Positions 29,084-42,305 are shown, counted from the first letter of the stretch. The stretch: 64,000 nt of DNA from Syngnathus acus (GCF_901709675.1 NC_051097.1:6302039-6366038); one strand, 5' to 3'. Translations and numbers: made by a program. Notes: generated by a model not told the origin, from the letters alone.

Positions 29084-29101
29084 CGCAATGCATTGTGGGA
29101 T
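29084..29101 (-). promoter_or_regulatory. ZNF143/Staf-like promoter site upstream of snx24
   Basis: The minus strand reads ATCCCACAATGCATTGCG, 17 of 18 positions of the Staf consensus YWCCCRNMATSCMYYRCR. It lies about 215 bp before the snx24 ATG, where such sites act in TATA-less housekeeping promoters. Confidence 0.5.
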
Positions 29102-29314
29102 TTGTTTTTGTTTTTTTACGTTGCTCAAAGCCCCGCGCCGTGTCCTCTCGAGCACGCAAGTACGAACTAGCGTACTCGTTGAGCTAGTGTTACCTTTAAC
29201 GGTGCCTTCGTGTGCATGTACGTGCGTACGTTCAATATTGTCCACACAGCTCAGCCAAGTGTTTCCCTCTATTAAAGTTTTTCTCGGGTCCGAAGTTGCT
29301 CACTAGTTGTCGTA

Positions 29315-31884
29315 ATGCATCCCATCAGCGTGTCCATTCCGTCTTTTCGTTCAGAAAACAACCACGTCGAGAGGGGCTACACGGTGAGCTTCACATCTTA
29401 TATTTGTTTTGTGTCGGGTTACCGCTATGTGTTGTCTGTGTGGACTTTAATACCATATTGCTCAGTGCACTGTGCTCCATTTTATTGACATAAAAACAAG
29501 AATCCCGACCGTTGGACATTCCAAACTGAAGGACAGTGCAGTCAGTTAATAGTTAAAACGGTCAAGTGTCGCTTTGGAAGCAAACTACGTACGTTCCCCA
29601 GAATGCACTATAACATCATTAAGCATACGATAATTAATCCAAAAAGGGGATATTCTCTCCTTCTAAGGTACTTTTGATTTATTTAATCTATATTGACAAA
29701 ATTGGTGGATGTTTTGTATTCCAATTAATCGTCATTTTTTATTTTTCAATGACTTGTGTTTTTCTTTTTTTAAATTCACTCAATGTGACATATTGCTACC
29801 AAAAAAATACAAGGCCCAACCCCAGTTTTCACTAAGACATTATATTCTTATAATTTCAATTGTCTCATTACAGTTTGGAAACACTGAAGTTTTTCCGGTT
29901 TTGACACTTTTGGATTGTGCATACGTTCATTATAGAGTAACTTTTACTTTTCCCAAGCGGTAGTCAAACGTGAGTGACGGGAGGAAGTTTAATCGCCATT
30001 GCCAAATGTTTCCTCATGACACATCAGCCATCATTCTTGTTGGACTGCAAGTGGATCAGGATGCAAACATCCCCTTTTTTTTTTCATGGTCGTTCCTCTC
30101 TTTCAGGTATTTCGGATTGACGTACTGACAAGCGGAAGGCAACATGCTGTTGAGAAACGCTACAGTGAATTTCACTCCTTGCATAAAATGGTGAGCTGAT
30201 TAAGCGTCACGCATTTTTTATGCGGCATGATGTCATTACACAAACTAGGAAATGTTTAGTCATCGGGTATGACAATTTGGGTGGCTTTAATCTTGAATTT
30301 CTTTCTTGGGTTTTCCTCAGTCCTGCTCCCCCCACATTCCATAAACATACATGTTAGGTCCACTGAGCATTCTCAATTGCCCAATGTTGTGAACGTGAGA
30401 ATGAATGCTTGTTTGTATGTTCGCTTGCCCTTGACCTTAATGAGTGCTATAGAAAATAGATGGCATGTTGGCACATAGGAAATCTGAACCGCAAAAAAAA
30501 TCTGTTCATCATTTTGTTTGCACTCTCAGCCATAAATACTTCCTCTTCCCACTTTTGAGTCTAAAAAGGGCCTCCCAACAGTTCACGTAAGCTCGTCTGC
30601 ATCATCGTCTCTCCCTGTTCTATAGTTTGACCCAAACAATTGACTAGAAGATTAAAACAATATGACAGTTTATTTACAGGGCTCAATACAAACAGAGAAT
30701 AAATCAAAAAATGTATCTCATGAAAGTCTAACATGGAGCCGAAAATGAGAAAAAATGCTAAAATGTGGAAGGCCATAAAAAAATGCTCTAGTCCAAGCTA
30801 GATGCGGTTTTATTTTTTCCTTTCATGTTTTCAGCTGAAGAAGAGCATAAAACCGCCCGAGATCCCGTCCAAGCATGTGCGAAACTGGGTTCCCAAAGTG
30901 TTGGAGCAGAGGAGACAAGGACTGGAGCTCTACCTGCAGGTACTCGCCAGCATTACACCGGCTTCTCCTCTATTTTGTGTTTGCTGCAGCACTTGAGACC
31001 TCAACATAAGACCAAAATGAACTGAAATGATGGCGCCTAACTTTACAACAACTCGCTGGTTCAGTTCATGGAGAATGGGCGTTTGAACACAAACACTACA
31101 CCCAACACTTCGATCCACTCACTATTGCCAGGGCCTGGGTGGGGCAGTTTGGTCATTTAAACGAAGACAAGTTGCTCTTCAGGGGAACAAATGCCCAATT
31201 TTTTTTTTCTGCTGTTTTCTCTGTCCCGCCAGACGATAATTATGGAGAACGAGGTTCTTCCAAAGATATTCCTGGACTTCCTCAATATCCGCCATTTCCC
31301 CTCCTTGCCAAAGACAGAGAGCTGTGGGTAAGTTGAAACTGAATTCAGAACAAAAAAATAAAAAAAAGGTTATTTTTGCACCATTTTGCGGTAAGTTAAT
31401 TGCCTGTTCACTGGAAGCCTTTGTGCCTTACCCTCCATTTTGTTTTCTTTAAGGTCTTTCGATACAGACTCAGTAGAATCAAGGTGAGTCAGTTTTGGTA
31501 TGTTCATATAAAATTAGTAGTCACTCAAATTAATAATGAAACTAACGTAATTGCTGGTTTGTTTTCAGTAAACTTTCACATCAGCCCATCATGGTTTTTC
31601 TGAACGACCCCTACCTGCTGCCGGATGCACACGGTGAGTTTAGGCCACAAAATTAGGTACACCTGCATAATGAGAAGTCATTACGTAGCAAGAGCTGTTT
31701 CTAACATTTTGACAAACTCTTTAGCTATAAAATGTCATTGTAGGTGTACCCCATAAAAGTTTGATTTCATTTTAATCCCTATGCTATCATTCTCTCTCCT
31801 TCGTGGCTTTCAGATGCCTTTTCAAATGTTGTGATTGAAGGCGTCATCCATGGAGTTTTCTTTGCTAATCTCCAGCCCAGGTAG
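29315..31884 (+). CDS. snx24: snx24: sorting nexin 24
   Basis: Small PX-domain protein that binds phosphoinositides on endosomal membranes. Seven coding exons, in phase: 29315-29383, 30107-30190, 30835-30939, 31233-31327, 31454-31483, 31569-31633 and 31814-31884, giving 172 residues (human 169). Nearly the whole protein is the PX domain. The phosphoinositide-binding residues are visible in EKRYSEFHSLHK and in the Pro-rich loop PPEIPSKHVRNWVPKVLEQR. The C-terminus (NVVIEGVIHGVFFANLQPR) is that of SNX24 rather than SNX22. The fifth exon is a 30 nt micro-exon. No good AATAAA follows; an ATTAAA lies near 33005. Confidence 0.95.
29595..29612 (+). promoter_or_regulatory. Second ZNF143/Staf-like site, snx24 intron 1
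   Basis: TCCCCAGAATGCACTATA matches 16 of 18 positions of the Staf consensus, about 210 bp after snx24 exon 1 and in the opposite orientation to the upstream site. Confidence 0.35.
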
Positions 31885-33424
31885 AGTCACAAAGATGGAA
31901 GCAAGTTTTACGGAAACTAAACCTCATTTACATTGTCTTAAAGGTAGATTTTATTTTCAATTTAATCTCATAATAAGTTTGAGGCATTTGAATCAGGCGA
32001 ATGAAGTTAATCAAGACGTTTTATATGACTGAAGCAGCAAAATAGTGTTCTGGAGTCTTTTTAACATGTCTTACTGTGAAACTATTCGTCATCAAGTTTG
32101 AGAGAAAGAGGCGGGTTGCTAGGGAGATTTATTTGAATAACAAAATGATTGAGGGATACAAGCTGCGCCAAGGAGCCACATGGGAAATGAAGCGTTGAAG
32201 GCCTCTTGGTTTAAAAAATATATATATGCAGAGCGGCGTGGTGCCACTCCCTTTAAAATACCAGCACCCGGGTCAGAGAGGACTCGAAAGGGACATTGGG
32301 TTCATTGGAAACCCGAAAGACCGACCTAACCTTGGTTTCATTTTGTACTTGCACCTATAAGAGATTATAATTTATTTTTCAAGATATAATCAAAACTTGA
32401 CTTAATTAATGGCCAGTATGTGACACTAGTACCAGTGATGTCCCAGACGGGATGCAAATAATGAAGACTGCGTTAGTATCGAATTTTGTGCAATATGAAA
32501 TCAAACACTTTGTGGCTCGTGTGCATATCATATTATTACAGTTCACTTCAAAAAGTGAGAAATAGTTTTTCAGATGGCCAATGCCTGCCTATTTTATTTC
32601 ATTCAAATGTAATTTCTTGAGATGGTCCGTTTGTTTTCATTGTCAAATGGTGGTATATTTCACTTAATAGTGTAATGAATCTAGAAAATGGATTTCACTT
32701 TTTCAGTTGAAACGACTGGAATGAAATCTTTGAATTTAGTGAGCTGCTCCCCTATGTTTTTACGTGTACTACAGTAAATAGTTGTCCTGGAAGTAGTCAA
32801 TGTTATGAACTTGAATCTGTGAATTGATGTCTCATGCCGACACGGCAGTTTTGTGCGACATCATCTTTATCATGCACTGAATTATAATTGAACTAAATCC
32901 TTCTGGTACAACTGTACTCTCATATTGCGATTATTGTTCCGTTTGTGCTTGTATGTATGAAGAGTCCCAATGTGCCATAAAATGGATGAAACTGACTAAT
33001 TTATGATTAAAACCACAATGTTACTGATATCATAAGCTTTTTATTTTTTATTATTATTATAAAAGTGACAAAAAAGGCTTTGGCTTGACAAAGTAATACT
33101 CACAGTATGGAGATTTGCATCCAACAATTGAACATTGTTGACCATATTTCCTTTGCTCAACATTTAAAAACTGATCTTAAATTATGTTGACCCACAACAA
33201 AAACTAATGAACATCCAACTACAATCGTTTTTGTGTAAAAACACATTTCAGCCAAAAATTTATTTTAGATTAGATGTTGGGCAAAAATACTGACTTGTGC
33301 TAGTTTCAAAGTCATTTGAAATGACAAATAACTTACAAAAATGTCAATCTGGATGTGTGTCTGTTTCCCGTCATAACAGTCCAGTAGTACTGACAAACAC
33401 AGTCCAGATCCAGCAGTAACGTCT
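31885..33424. other. Convergent 3' region of snx24 and ggcx
   Basis: It holds both 3' UTRs. Minus-strand AATAAA hexamers near 33038-33050 suit ggcx. No other gene, only AT-rich sequence. Confidence 0.6.
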
Positions 33425-36400
33425 TCAAAGTTCTCCGTGACCAACTTCATCTTTAAGCCGATCGTCCTGGGTTTTTTCTGCCTCGGGTTCCTTCATGTTG
33501 GCAAATGCCACTTCCTGCGTTAGCTGCTCCATCGGAGGCAGACCCACCGCCAGGTTTCGCACCGCGATGGCGGTCATCAAGAATCTAAAAAGAAAAGAAA
33601 AACAAATACTTGCCTATGCAGGGTACACACAAACTGACAATTGGCACGCTCATTATGTCTCTAAAGTAAAAAAGTCATAATGTGTGTACCCCGCTTTACT
33701 CACCCTCGTCGTATGGCGTAGTACTTCTTGATGGTAAAGCGCTCGAGTCGTTCCAGCACGCCGGCCTCCCTGCGTTTCTTCACTTCTTTAATGCGCCGCT
33801 GCCTCTTAAGAAAGAGCCTCACGACGGGGTCGATGGCATCGACTTCGGCGCCGTCTTCGTCGTCGGTCGACATGAGCGGCTGCAACTCCGGCGGAAGAGG
33901 TTCGGTTTCTGTTCGGGTAAGACTCAAGTTTGGGTTGCGATTTGAAATCTGCGCGCAAGTGTGCTTGTGTTGTTCTGCTACTTTTTTAACTTTTCGAATG
34001 TTGTGTGGCACGAGTCACTTTGAATGTTACCTGTCCCATTGCGAATGCGCTCCTGGAGGTCCAGCAATCTGGTGAAGTTCTGCTGCAGCGCCGCTTCTGT
34101 TGTGTTGACGTAGACGTACATGTAGCAAGATGGCCCCTCGGACACCGTGTACGCTCTGTGGTAAGCCCCGGCAGGAACCTGCAGCACACAACACCCAAAG
34201 GCATCACTCGATTGTCATAAGCAGGAATAATTTTTTTCTTTCCAATTTGTACCTGTATCTTCTCTCCAGCCTGCAGAGAATAGTTCTTCTTCTCCTCAAC
34301 TATCTCCACATTAAGGCTACCCTGCAACAAATGTATGCTGGTGTTGCCCAGATCTTCACTCACAAAGTTCTCCAAGTGGAGACCTGCAAGGTAATTAGCA
34401 TGCAGTAAGTTCACTGTTCAGTTCCGTAACAGACAAGGATGTGGTGACACCTGGGAAGTCGGCAATGAAGACGATCTCGGTCTGGTTGTCCAGAGTGCTC
34501 TCAATCTCCTGGAACTTGGTTCTCCACGGCGAGAGGTCCACCAGCAGCGGCATCACCCACCCGTTGGGTCGGAACGGCGACCAGTCGGCCCTGACGATGT
34601 CCACGCGCGGGTCGAAGATCCTTCAAGGAGGACAGAATGAGTATTAAATGTGATGTGAGAGATCATCATGCCTGTAGGAAATGATTTAATTTTTTTAAAT
34701 CGCCAGTATATATTTATTAATGCTCTCCATGCCATTGATATATAGTGACAGGCAAAATAGATCTTCTCTCCAGAAACACTTTTAACAGAAGCCAACCAAT
34801 CTTGTTGCTTGGTCCCGAGCGACGCGGCGTTACCTTTGCTGGAAGCGTTCATTAATGGACACCCAGATGTCAAAGTAGATTTGGGGCTCAGAGATGTTGT
34901 AGCGTGGCAGGAGGTCACTGAGACATGTGGCGTACTGCTTTAGCATGTCGCCGTGGTCCTTCCAACGACGGCTCTGAGTGAACACCTAAAAAAAAAAAAT
35001 TCTGATTTGAAAAGAGGATTTCCGTGGTCTTCCTGTCACTATAAATGTGATGTTAATAAAGATGTATTTGTATTTAAGAGTTTGCTACTAACTCACCCCT
35101 GGGTTGAGGTATCCCACTTCTCCCGTTTGGCCATCCTTGTATGTGATCTTGACATGCTGGTGGCTACGGGAGTGAACCATCATGTCCCACGAGTACCCGT
35201 ACAAGCCGTTGGTCCAGTTGTTGTAACCCTGGTAGACAAAAGCAAACGATCAGGACCCAGAGACAGAACGACGATCCTTTTTTATCAGCGGGCCGGTGAC
35301 CTTGCTGATCAGCATTGCTCAACTGTGAGTAAACTGAAGCTGATGCAACACGTGCTTCTACCTGAGTGATGAAGTGGGAGTAAGGCAGGAAAAACTGCTC
35401 CAGTATGTAGGCCAAAGTAAAAACAGCCGCCATTTTATGTTTAAATCGCAGTTTAGGAGATTTAGATGCGGCTGGCTGGCGTCCTTTGCCGGAGCCCGCG
35501 TGGTAAACGCAGGAGGAGCTGGACTGGGGGTCCGCTGAAGTGAAGGGGAGGAGGCCCCTGAGGAACGCCGGGAAGCGGCTGAAGAACCTCCTCGGCCAGT
35601 CGGCGTAGCAGAAGAGCGGAGATGTCGCCATCATTGCGTACGCGAACATACCTGTGGGAGGTGAGCGTGAAGGTAACATCACTCAGAAAAATTGCATCAT
35701 CAATGAGAGATTAGCTAGATTTCTATCTTGGTGGCATCTTGTGGTATCTAAGTGCATTCCAGACAGCACAAAACCACAAATTAAAATATAATCACTTGAG
35801 TTGTGGCAATAATAAAAGTGGATAAACCAAATTACCAATGCTGAAGAGCTGAGAGTTCATGCAGTGAAAGTAGGTCACGAAAACCATCGCATAAGGCCGC
35901 GTGGCGTCAAAAAACAGCAGGTATCCTGCGCTCAAATCCAGAATGAGCCCGCCCCCGTGTACCACAACCAAACTCACAAACTCCACGGGAAGAATCACCC
36001 TGAAATAAAATCAACGCCATGATTTTGAGTCAGCTGAGATTTGAGCGGAACATTTTAAATACTACCTACTTAAAGGGATCAAACAGCCAATGGTGCGCCA
36101 GGTACGACATGGAGTATCCCTCCATCCAATCGGCATCCAGCTTTTTCACGCCAGCAATGAAGTAGACTATAAATATCTATTAAGAGATGACGCCATTAGA
36201 CAAACATTACATACATGAACATAAATTTCTCAAACCTGCGTCCTCAAAAGGGTGTAGTTCCAAAGCGGCACATGAGCGTTTCTGATAGAAGGTCTCCTCA
36301 AGCCGTCAAGTGACCTAAAGAGCCGCGACATAAACGTTAAACCCCCTCCTAGTTGTTTTTGCGTAAAGCGACCGCTCACCAGTATCTGTTGCCGTCCATG

Positions 36401-37563
36401 AGTGTGAGTTGAAATCCGATGAGGCCGTAGAGGTAGGAGTGATTATTCCATGCCGTTTTGTCCAAGAAGAAGATGTACCAGTACGTGGAGATGAACATTA
36501 GACAGGACAGACGATACAAACAGCCCAGCATGATGCCCAACGCACCTTCAGACACACATAGATGTTCATTTAACCACAAATAAAAAGGAACATTTATTTT
36601 CAAAGACCAGTTTTGTGTGTCAAAATGTGAACTTTATAACTAATTAAATATACTAATCTAAATATCTTTAGCCTCATCTAATGACAAAAGTTGTTTTTGA
36701 CTTGCTTTCCCAATACCAATTAAAAAAAAGTAAGTGACTGTATGAAGAGGTTTGGTGGAGGTTGGGTTTAAAAAGCAACATGTGTGCTTTCATGTCTGGT
36801 AACAGTGCCACCCCCGCAGAGATTTTTCCCTGAAGCTAGAGAGGGAGGTGCAGGTGAGGGGAGCGGGCTGCGAATGAAACCCACCGAGGAACATCACCAG
36901 ATAGACCACATACATCCAGTCCATGGGAAGAGGCTTCAGGAAATTGAAGAGCGGAAAGCGGCACACGGGTGCACCATCCAGGTATTTGTAGTCCACGTGA
37001 CTGAGGCCACGCTCCTGCGTGATGTCCACAGCCATCAGCAAACCTATACATGACGATGACATGATCATGATATTGATCACAATTGGTCATTTTTCAGCAT
37101 TGCTAGTCACCAAACAAGCAGCGGAAGATGCCCAACGATGCAGGGTCCGTTGGTCGGTTCAGGAGGGCCACCAGGCTGGACCAGGAGGTCAGGTCCTCCT
37201 TCTTGAACCCGAAGAGCTGCTCCAGCTTACTTTGAGGTGCGGGTTGTTTTGTTTTCTTATGTGCTGAAGCTTTTTTAGCTGTTGTTTTCCCTCCATCGCT
37301 GCCCACGAAAGCACCTATGGTATTATACAGTAGTAAAGTCAAAACTTCCTTGGAAGATCTCCACGCGCATTATGCAGGTCTTGCCATGAGCTTGTATTTC
37401 AATAAGAGCCGTATACCCGCACAGGAATTACATTGGGGAAGCAGCTTTAGGTTTAATTGCAAGTTGATTTATATTCTCCATATTAAATTGTTACTTTGGC
37501 AAAATCAATAGAACACGCAGCCAGGCTAACAACCTCACCTGCACTCGCGGCTCTCGCTTCCAT
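33425..37563 (-). CDS. ggcx: ggcx: vitamin K-dependent gamma-glutamyl carboxylase
   Basis: ER membrane enzyme that converts Glu to gamma-carboxyglutamate in clotting factors and bone Gla proteins, using reduced vitamin K. Fifteen exons on the minus strand: 37539-37563, 37111-37314, 36885-37043, 36380-36545, 36236-36314, 36070-36176, 35836-35999, 35361-35651, 35097-35229, 34834-34985, 34451-34620, 34253-34383, 34031-34178, 33704-33908 and 33425-33584, about 764 residues (human 758). The N-terminal half has several hydrophobic membrane spans. The segment [20 protein letters not shown] carries the catalytic lysine (human Lys218). The lumenal C-terminal half has a cupin-like region ([20 protein letters not shown]). 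An Arg/Lys-rich segment precedes the last exon. Exon 1 codes only MEARAASA plus one base. It is divergent from gmcl1, about 1 kb apart. Confidence 0.96.
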
Positions 37564-39147
37564 GGTTCAAAATGTTAAATGCAGCAGGGGCAGAGTGGTT
37601 TAGGGCTCATTAAAAATCTTGGTCTGCTGTCCTGGCCTCAGGTGGTGTCCTGGAGTCAACGAGACAGACCAACTTACGTGTCACAGTCCCACGCAGACCC
37701 AAACCGCAGGCTGACCAGGGGGCGGGACCATATAAAATTGTTGGCGAAACACTCGTTGACTATTGGCTGGTTTCTTTGTAAACCACACCCAAAATATTTT
37801 TAAACGTCATATCCGGGTAGCGAAAATAACATGTTTTACGAACGCTGAGAAATAAACAGGATTTTCATTCAAATAAGATTTGTTTTGAATTGTGCTATTG
37901 TGTATGTGTTTTTAAAAAAAAAAATTAAAAACAATTTTCCAAATTGTTTTATGGGAAAAAAACACTTTTGGGCGTGATGCCAAATATTGATCGTCTGTGC
38001 ACTTTGGACTAGGAGAGAACATTCAGCAACAAATGTTTGCAGAGGGTGATCGTGCAAAATTAGGTTCTTAAGATGCAGAAAATAAGCAAAAAACGTATAA
38101 AATTTATTTTTCACTGCATGTAAAAAAAGGTCCAAGAAAAATAAACACTTAAATACACGCCAGTCGTGATGCCAAATATTGATCGTCTGTGCACTTTGGA
38201 CTAGGAGAGAACATTCAGCAACAAATGTTTACAGAGGGTGATCGTGCAAAATTAGGTTCTTAAGATGCAGAAAATAAGCAAAAAACGTATAAAATTTATT
38301 TTTCACTGCATGTAAAAAAAGGTCCAAGAAAAATAAACACTTAAATACACGCCAGTCGTAAACAAGATTTAGCCAAATTAAAACTTTGTTGTAAACATGC
38401 TGTTTATTTTTCTGGGTGTACTTTGCCGATCTGCCATAAGTAGCGCTATTGAGAGTGGCAGCCTCCTGCGACGCAGCCAATGAACGCGTAGGCAACAAGA
38501 GAAGAAGAAAGCGAATACAACAACCGTTTTTGTCGCACCTCAGCACACGCGTAAAAATTTGCATTTGTACTCCTTTCTTTTGTTGGGACAACATGTATCT
38601 AGTTTAGCGGGTTTGTGAATGCTTAGTTTGTGACTGCCAACACCGTTGTCCAAGACTTTTGTATGGTAAATGGAGCAAGCCCATTTTCAGCTGGGCTCGG
38701 TGAGGTGATAAACAGACGTGGTTTTGTTTTAAAGTCCACGTCAAACGTACCCGACTGACCCCGTTCTCGTCAAAAGGTAAAGTTACGTTCGTACTGAATA
38801 TGCTAAATCAAACATCATATTGGTAACCAGTTAGCTTTAAGAGAGCAGCCTTTTAGCCGACCGCAGCATGGAAAAATGGTGTTCTGTCTTTGTAGGTTGT
38901 GAACGTAGCACCCACCTATTAATATCAGAGTAACGTACTTGATTTTGATACAAGGAAATATTAATGTCTATTTTGGAGTATCAATGTGTTAGTTCAGCAG
39001 TTGTATAATTAACTCTATGACTACTATCTTAATTATGTGTTTGTGTTGAATGACCAAAATGAAATCTGCATTGTCCTTAAAAGTGTAAACAATAATTTTG
39101 TCAATTGGACTACCAGTCACTCAATGTATTTGTTTCTGCAGGCAAAA
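37564..39147. other. Divergent promoter region of ggcx and gmcl1
   Basis: It contains the ggcx promoter, a 192 bp tandem duplication, and an apparent gmcl1 5' UTR exon ending at the donor at 38777 (AAAAG/GTAAAG). No other coding frame was accepted; the minus-strand frames over the repeat are duplicates of each other. Confidence 0.6.
37973..38359. repeat. 192 bp tandem duplication, two near-identical copies
   Basis: Copy one runs 37973-38164 and copy two 38165 to about 38359. Each begins CGTGATGCCAAATATTGATC. I found one difference (TTTGCAGAGG against TTTACAGAGG), so the duplication is recent, or it could be an assembly artefact. It lies between the ggcx and gmcl1 start sites. Confidence 0.9.
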
Positions 39148-42100
39148 ATGGGGAATATGGGAAGCAGATTTCAGTCCTCGAAGGGACCAGACGAAACCGG
39201 CGAAAGCAGTCGTAAACACGGGTGTGAATGGAAGCGAACACGGAACACACAGTGTGACTGTGAAGATGACAAGGACGATGATGCCATTCTAGATAGACCG
39301 CGCAGGCAAGTCAACAGGCTCAACAGCAAATTAGCAAGCTGTCCTCACATGCCATCTTTAAATGCATATTATTCTCTCTAACCTTGAACAGGAAGAAACT
39401 GAAAAGCACCTCCAATTACATTTATCAAACATTGTTCCTCAATGGAGAAAACAGTGACATTAGCATCTGCGCACTTGGCCAAGAGTGGAAACTTCATAAA
39501 TTGTACCTGTGCCAGGTGAAACAAAGAGATAAAAGCATCACACACCTAATTTTCAAATGCTTTTGAAAGCTGGATTTACACTGTGGGTTGAGGTGCCCAG
39601 TTTTTATTTAATTTGTGGCCCTAGATACACCACCGCAATGGAGCAAGGTGGCGAAGCTTTGTGCCTGCCTGGAGGCCATGTTGCTGGGGGCAATTTATGT
39701 ACATTGATAAGAAATTCTAACTGGCTCATTTCTCAAACGTCAGTGTAAATCTAGCCGTAGTGTCACCTTTTATCTTAACCCTTACCTCCTTTTGGGACCT
39801 GCCAGTCGGGTTATTTCTCCAGCATGTTCAGTGGCTCATGGAAGGAGTCCAAAATGATGGAAATCAACCTGGAGATACCTGACCAGAACATTGACATAGA
39901 AGGTGAGAAGGCGATTTAAAGTGGTGAAGTCATGCAACAATTATTCACTATTCGAATTTTTTTCTTTTGTGCGTCTTTAGCTCTGCAGGTAGTCTTTGGC
40001 TCCATGTACCGTGATGACGTTCTTATCAAACCCAGTGGGGTTGTCAGTATTCTTGCAGGTGCTTGTATGCTACAGCTGGTCAGTAAATGGAATTACTGTT
40101 TTGCTAGTAACTAGTGCTACTGTATTATAAAGGCGCAGTGAGATGACAGCAATCTTTTTTTTTTTCCCATTGTGTTGGCAGGATGGTTTGATCCAGCAGT
40201 GCGGTGAAACCATGAAAGAAAACATCAGCGCGAAGACGGTGTGCAGCTACTACGCATCCGCTTGCATCTATGGCTTGGACTCTGTCACGAAAAAGTCAGT
40301 GCTTATTTTCTACCAGAGCTCATGAGGTCTGACCTCAAAATATTCAGAGAAAAGTATAATATGGCTGACAAACTCAATGTGCTTCTGAATGCTTTTATTT
40401 GCTGTGCAGATGTCTGGAGTGGCTACTAAACAACCTCATGACGCACCAAAATGTGGACTTGATGAAAGAAATTGGGTATCTGGTTTTAATTGGATCATTT
40501 ATTACAGAGGACCCTCCAAATAGCGAACATCCGTATATAATTGACACCTATTGAAATGCTTTGGAGGGAAAAACTTAAACCACAAAATTAAATCTAAAAC
40601 TGCTGATACACATTTAATATTTTTTTTTCCACAAAAGAATGATGGATGAAACTGCTTAAAATATTGGGAAAAAAAATCTGCAACTATAAGGATGCGGCCA
40701 ATGAACATGCGCTCTCACATACTCGAAATTGTTCAGAACGGAGATGATGGTGCAGCTCATCCAGTCGTCCGACTTGTTCGTCATGCAGGTGGAGATGGAT
40801 GTCTACACTGCTCTAAAGAAGGTATAGATTTGATTTTATGCTTCACTGATTTTCAGTGCATTATTGAATGAATTGGTTTTCTCTCTTCGTCAGTGGATGT
40901 TCCTGCAACTCAACCCCATGTGGGACGGACCCATAAAGCAGCTTCTGGCTGATGCTGACGCGTGGCTGTGCAAGCGCAGGACCGGTACTGCTTATGATTG
41001 AAATCAGCATCCTTGCTTTTGCATTTTTTTTTTTTCTAAACAATTGTTTGTGGTTGCCTTACAGACTTGTGTGAGAGCGAGCCCTTCTTAAGCACTGACG
41101 AGGGGGCCCCCTTTAGCTCCGTGTTCAAATATGTGCGTCTTCAGTATATCGTCAACGACCTCGCTTCTGCGCGCATCTTGGAGCGGGACAACATTTTGCC
41201 TCCTGGTATACATCATTTCATTGCTAATTCTTTGCTTTTGAAATAACAGCGCAAAACTGATTCCAAGATAAAGCAGGAAACTGTTACAGTGCATTGTTTC
41301 CTTTACCCTCTCTTCCAGATTGGTTGACAGCAGTATACAAAACACAGTGGTTTGCCATGCTGCGGACAGAATTTGATAACGATAACGGGTAAGAAGAGTT
41401 TTGACTGCGATCAATCTATGTGACATGTATTTTTAAACTCAGCTGATTGTAATAGAAGAATTGTTAATGCTAGTCACCATTAGTCCGCAGGAAGCAAACA
41501 AAGAAGAATTTGAGTTTAGCAGCATGAGGTGTGGCAGAAAACTGACCAAAGATGGAGACGTGAGTGATGACAGACAGCACGTTTGCTTTATGCACATATC
41601 ATTTTTAAATGCATGAGGATGAACTGTATACATATGACATAGATTTGTATATATTTTAAAATACTGCATATAATTTGATATATATTAATGGTATATATTT
41701 TTTGTAATCCTCAGTACTGTTGGCGATGGACAGGTTTCAACTTCGGTTTCGACCTGCTCGTGACCTACACCAACCGCTTCATCATCTTCAAAAGGAACAC
41801 ACTCAGTCAGCCATGCGGGGGCGCTGTGAGCTTGCAGCCACGGCGACATCTGGCATACAGGTTTGCAGGCGCTGCACATTCACTTCCTGTTGTGGGTCAC
41901 AGGTGATGCAACATATAAAGTTAAAATTAAAAACTTTATCAAAGATGGTTTTGTGTCAGTGCTGTTTCCCCAGACTTTACAATGTACTTGCTGCTATTGT
42001 TTGTCCAGGTTACGCTTGGCCTCCTTTGACAATCTCGGCAAGCTGGTGTGCAGCCGCTCTACTGGTTACCAGCTTCTCACACTTGAGAAGGACCAGGTCA

Positions 42101-42305
42101 GGAACCATGGTTCATCCTCACAGGATGTTAGACCAAGATGTTTAACTCGTATCCCTCCTCACAGGAGTATGTGGTGATGAACCTGGACAGCCGCCTGCTG
42201 TCCTTCCCGCTTTACGTTTGCTGCAACTTCTTGTACACCTCGCCGTGCGTGGACCACCGGCCGGACCCCTCGGAGCAAGAGGGAGGCGCCCGCAGCATCT
42301 CCTGA
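39148..42305 (+). CDS. gmcl1: gmcl1: germ cell-less 1, BTB/BACK domain protein
   Basis: Nuclear-envelope BTB protein and Cullin-3 adaptor related to Drosophila germ cell-less. Fourteen exons fit: 39148-39305, 39392-39515, 39806-39902, 39981-40078, 40182-40294, 40410-40475, 40737-40821, 40894-40984, 41065-41205, 41319-41388, 41484-41559, 41715-41860, 42009-42096 and 42165-42305, about 497 residues (human 515). An acidic, poorly conserved N-terminus leads to a basic patch (RPRRKKLKS), the BTB domain from about residue 65 (YQTLFLNGENSDISICALG), the BACK region, and the conserved C-terminal GCL domain (CWRWTGFNFGFDLLVTYTNR). Intron 1 has a GC donor (CAG/GCAAGT at 39306). The last residues (about 17 after YTSPCV) differ from the mammalian end. 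It converges with fam136a. Confidence 0.95.

Larger units (their letters stand above)
28240..29314. other. lox to snx24 intergenic stretch
   Basis: It contains the lox 3' UTR and poly(A) signal, a CTCF-like motif (28813-28826), an AT-rich (AAT/GAT)n microsatellite (28936-29014) and the snx24 promoter with a ZNF143-like site. No gene seen. Confidence 0.6.

Noticed and set aside
28758-29245. Minus-strand frames of about 135 codons rich in Tyr and Ile
   Set aside because: Translation of the (AAT/GAT)n microsatellite and its flanks.
37973-38359. Possible CRISPR-like or satellite array
   Set aside because: Only two long adjacent copies with no spacers; an ordinary tandem duplication in a vertebrate genome.
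37869-38594. Two overlapping minus-strand frames sharing an identical peptide
   Set aside because: Both arise from the 192 bp tandem duplication; AT-rich and without splice or promoter support.
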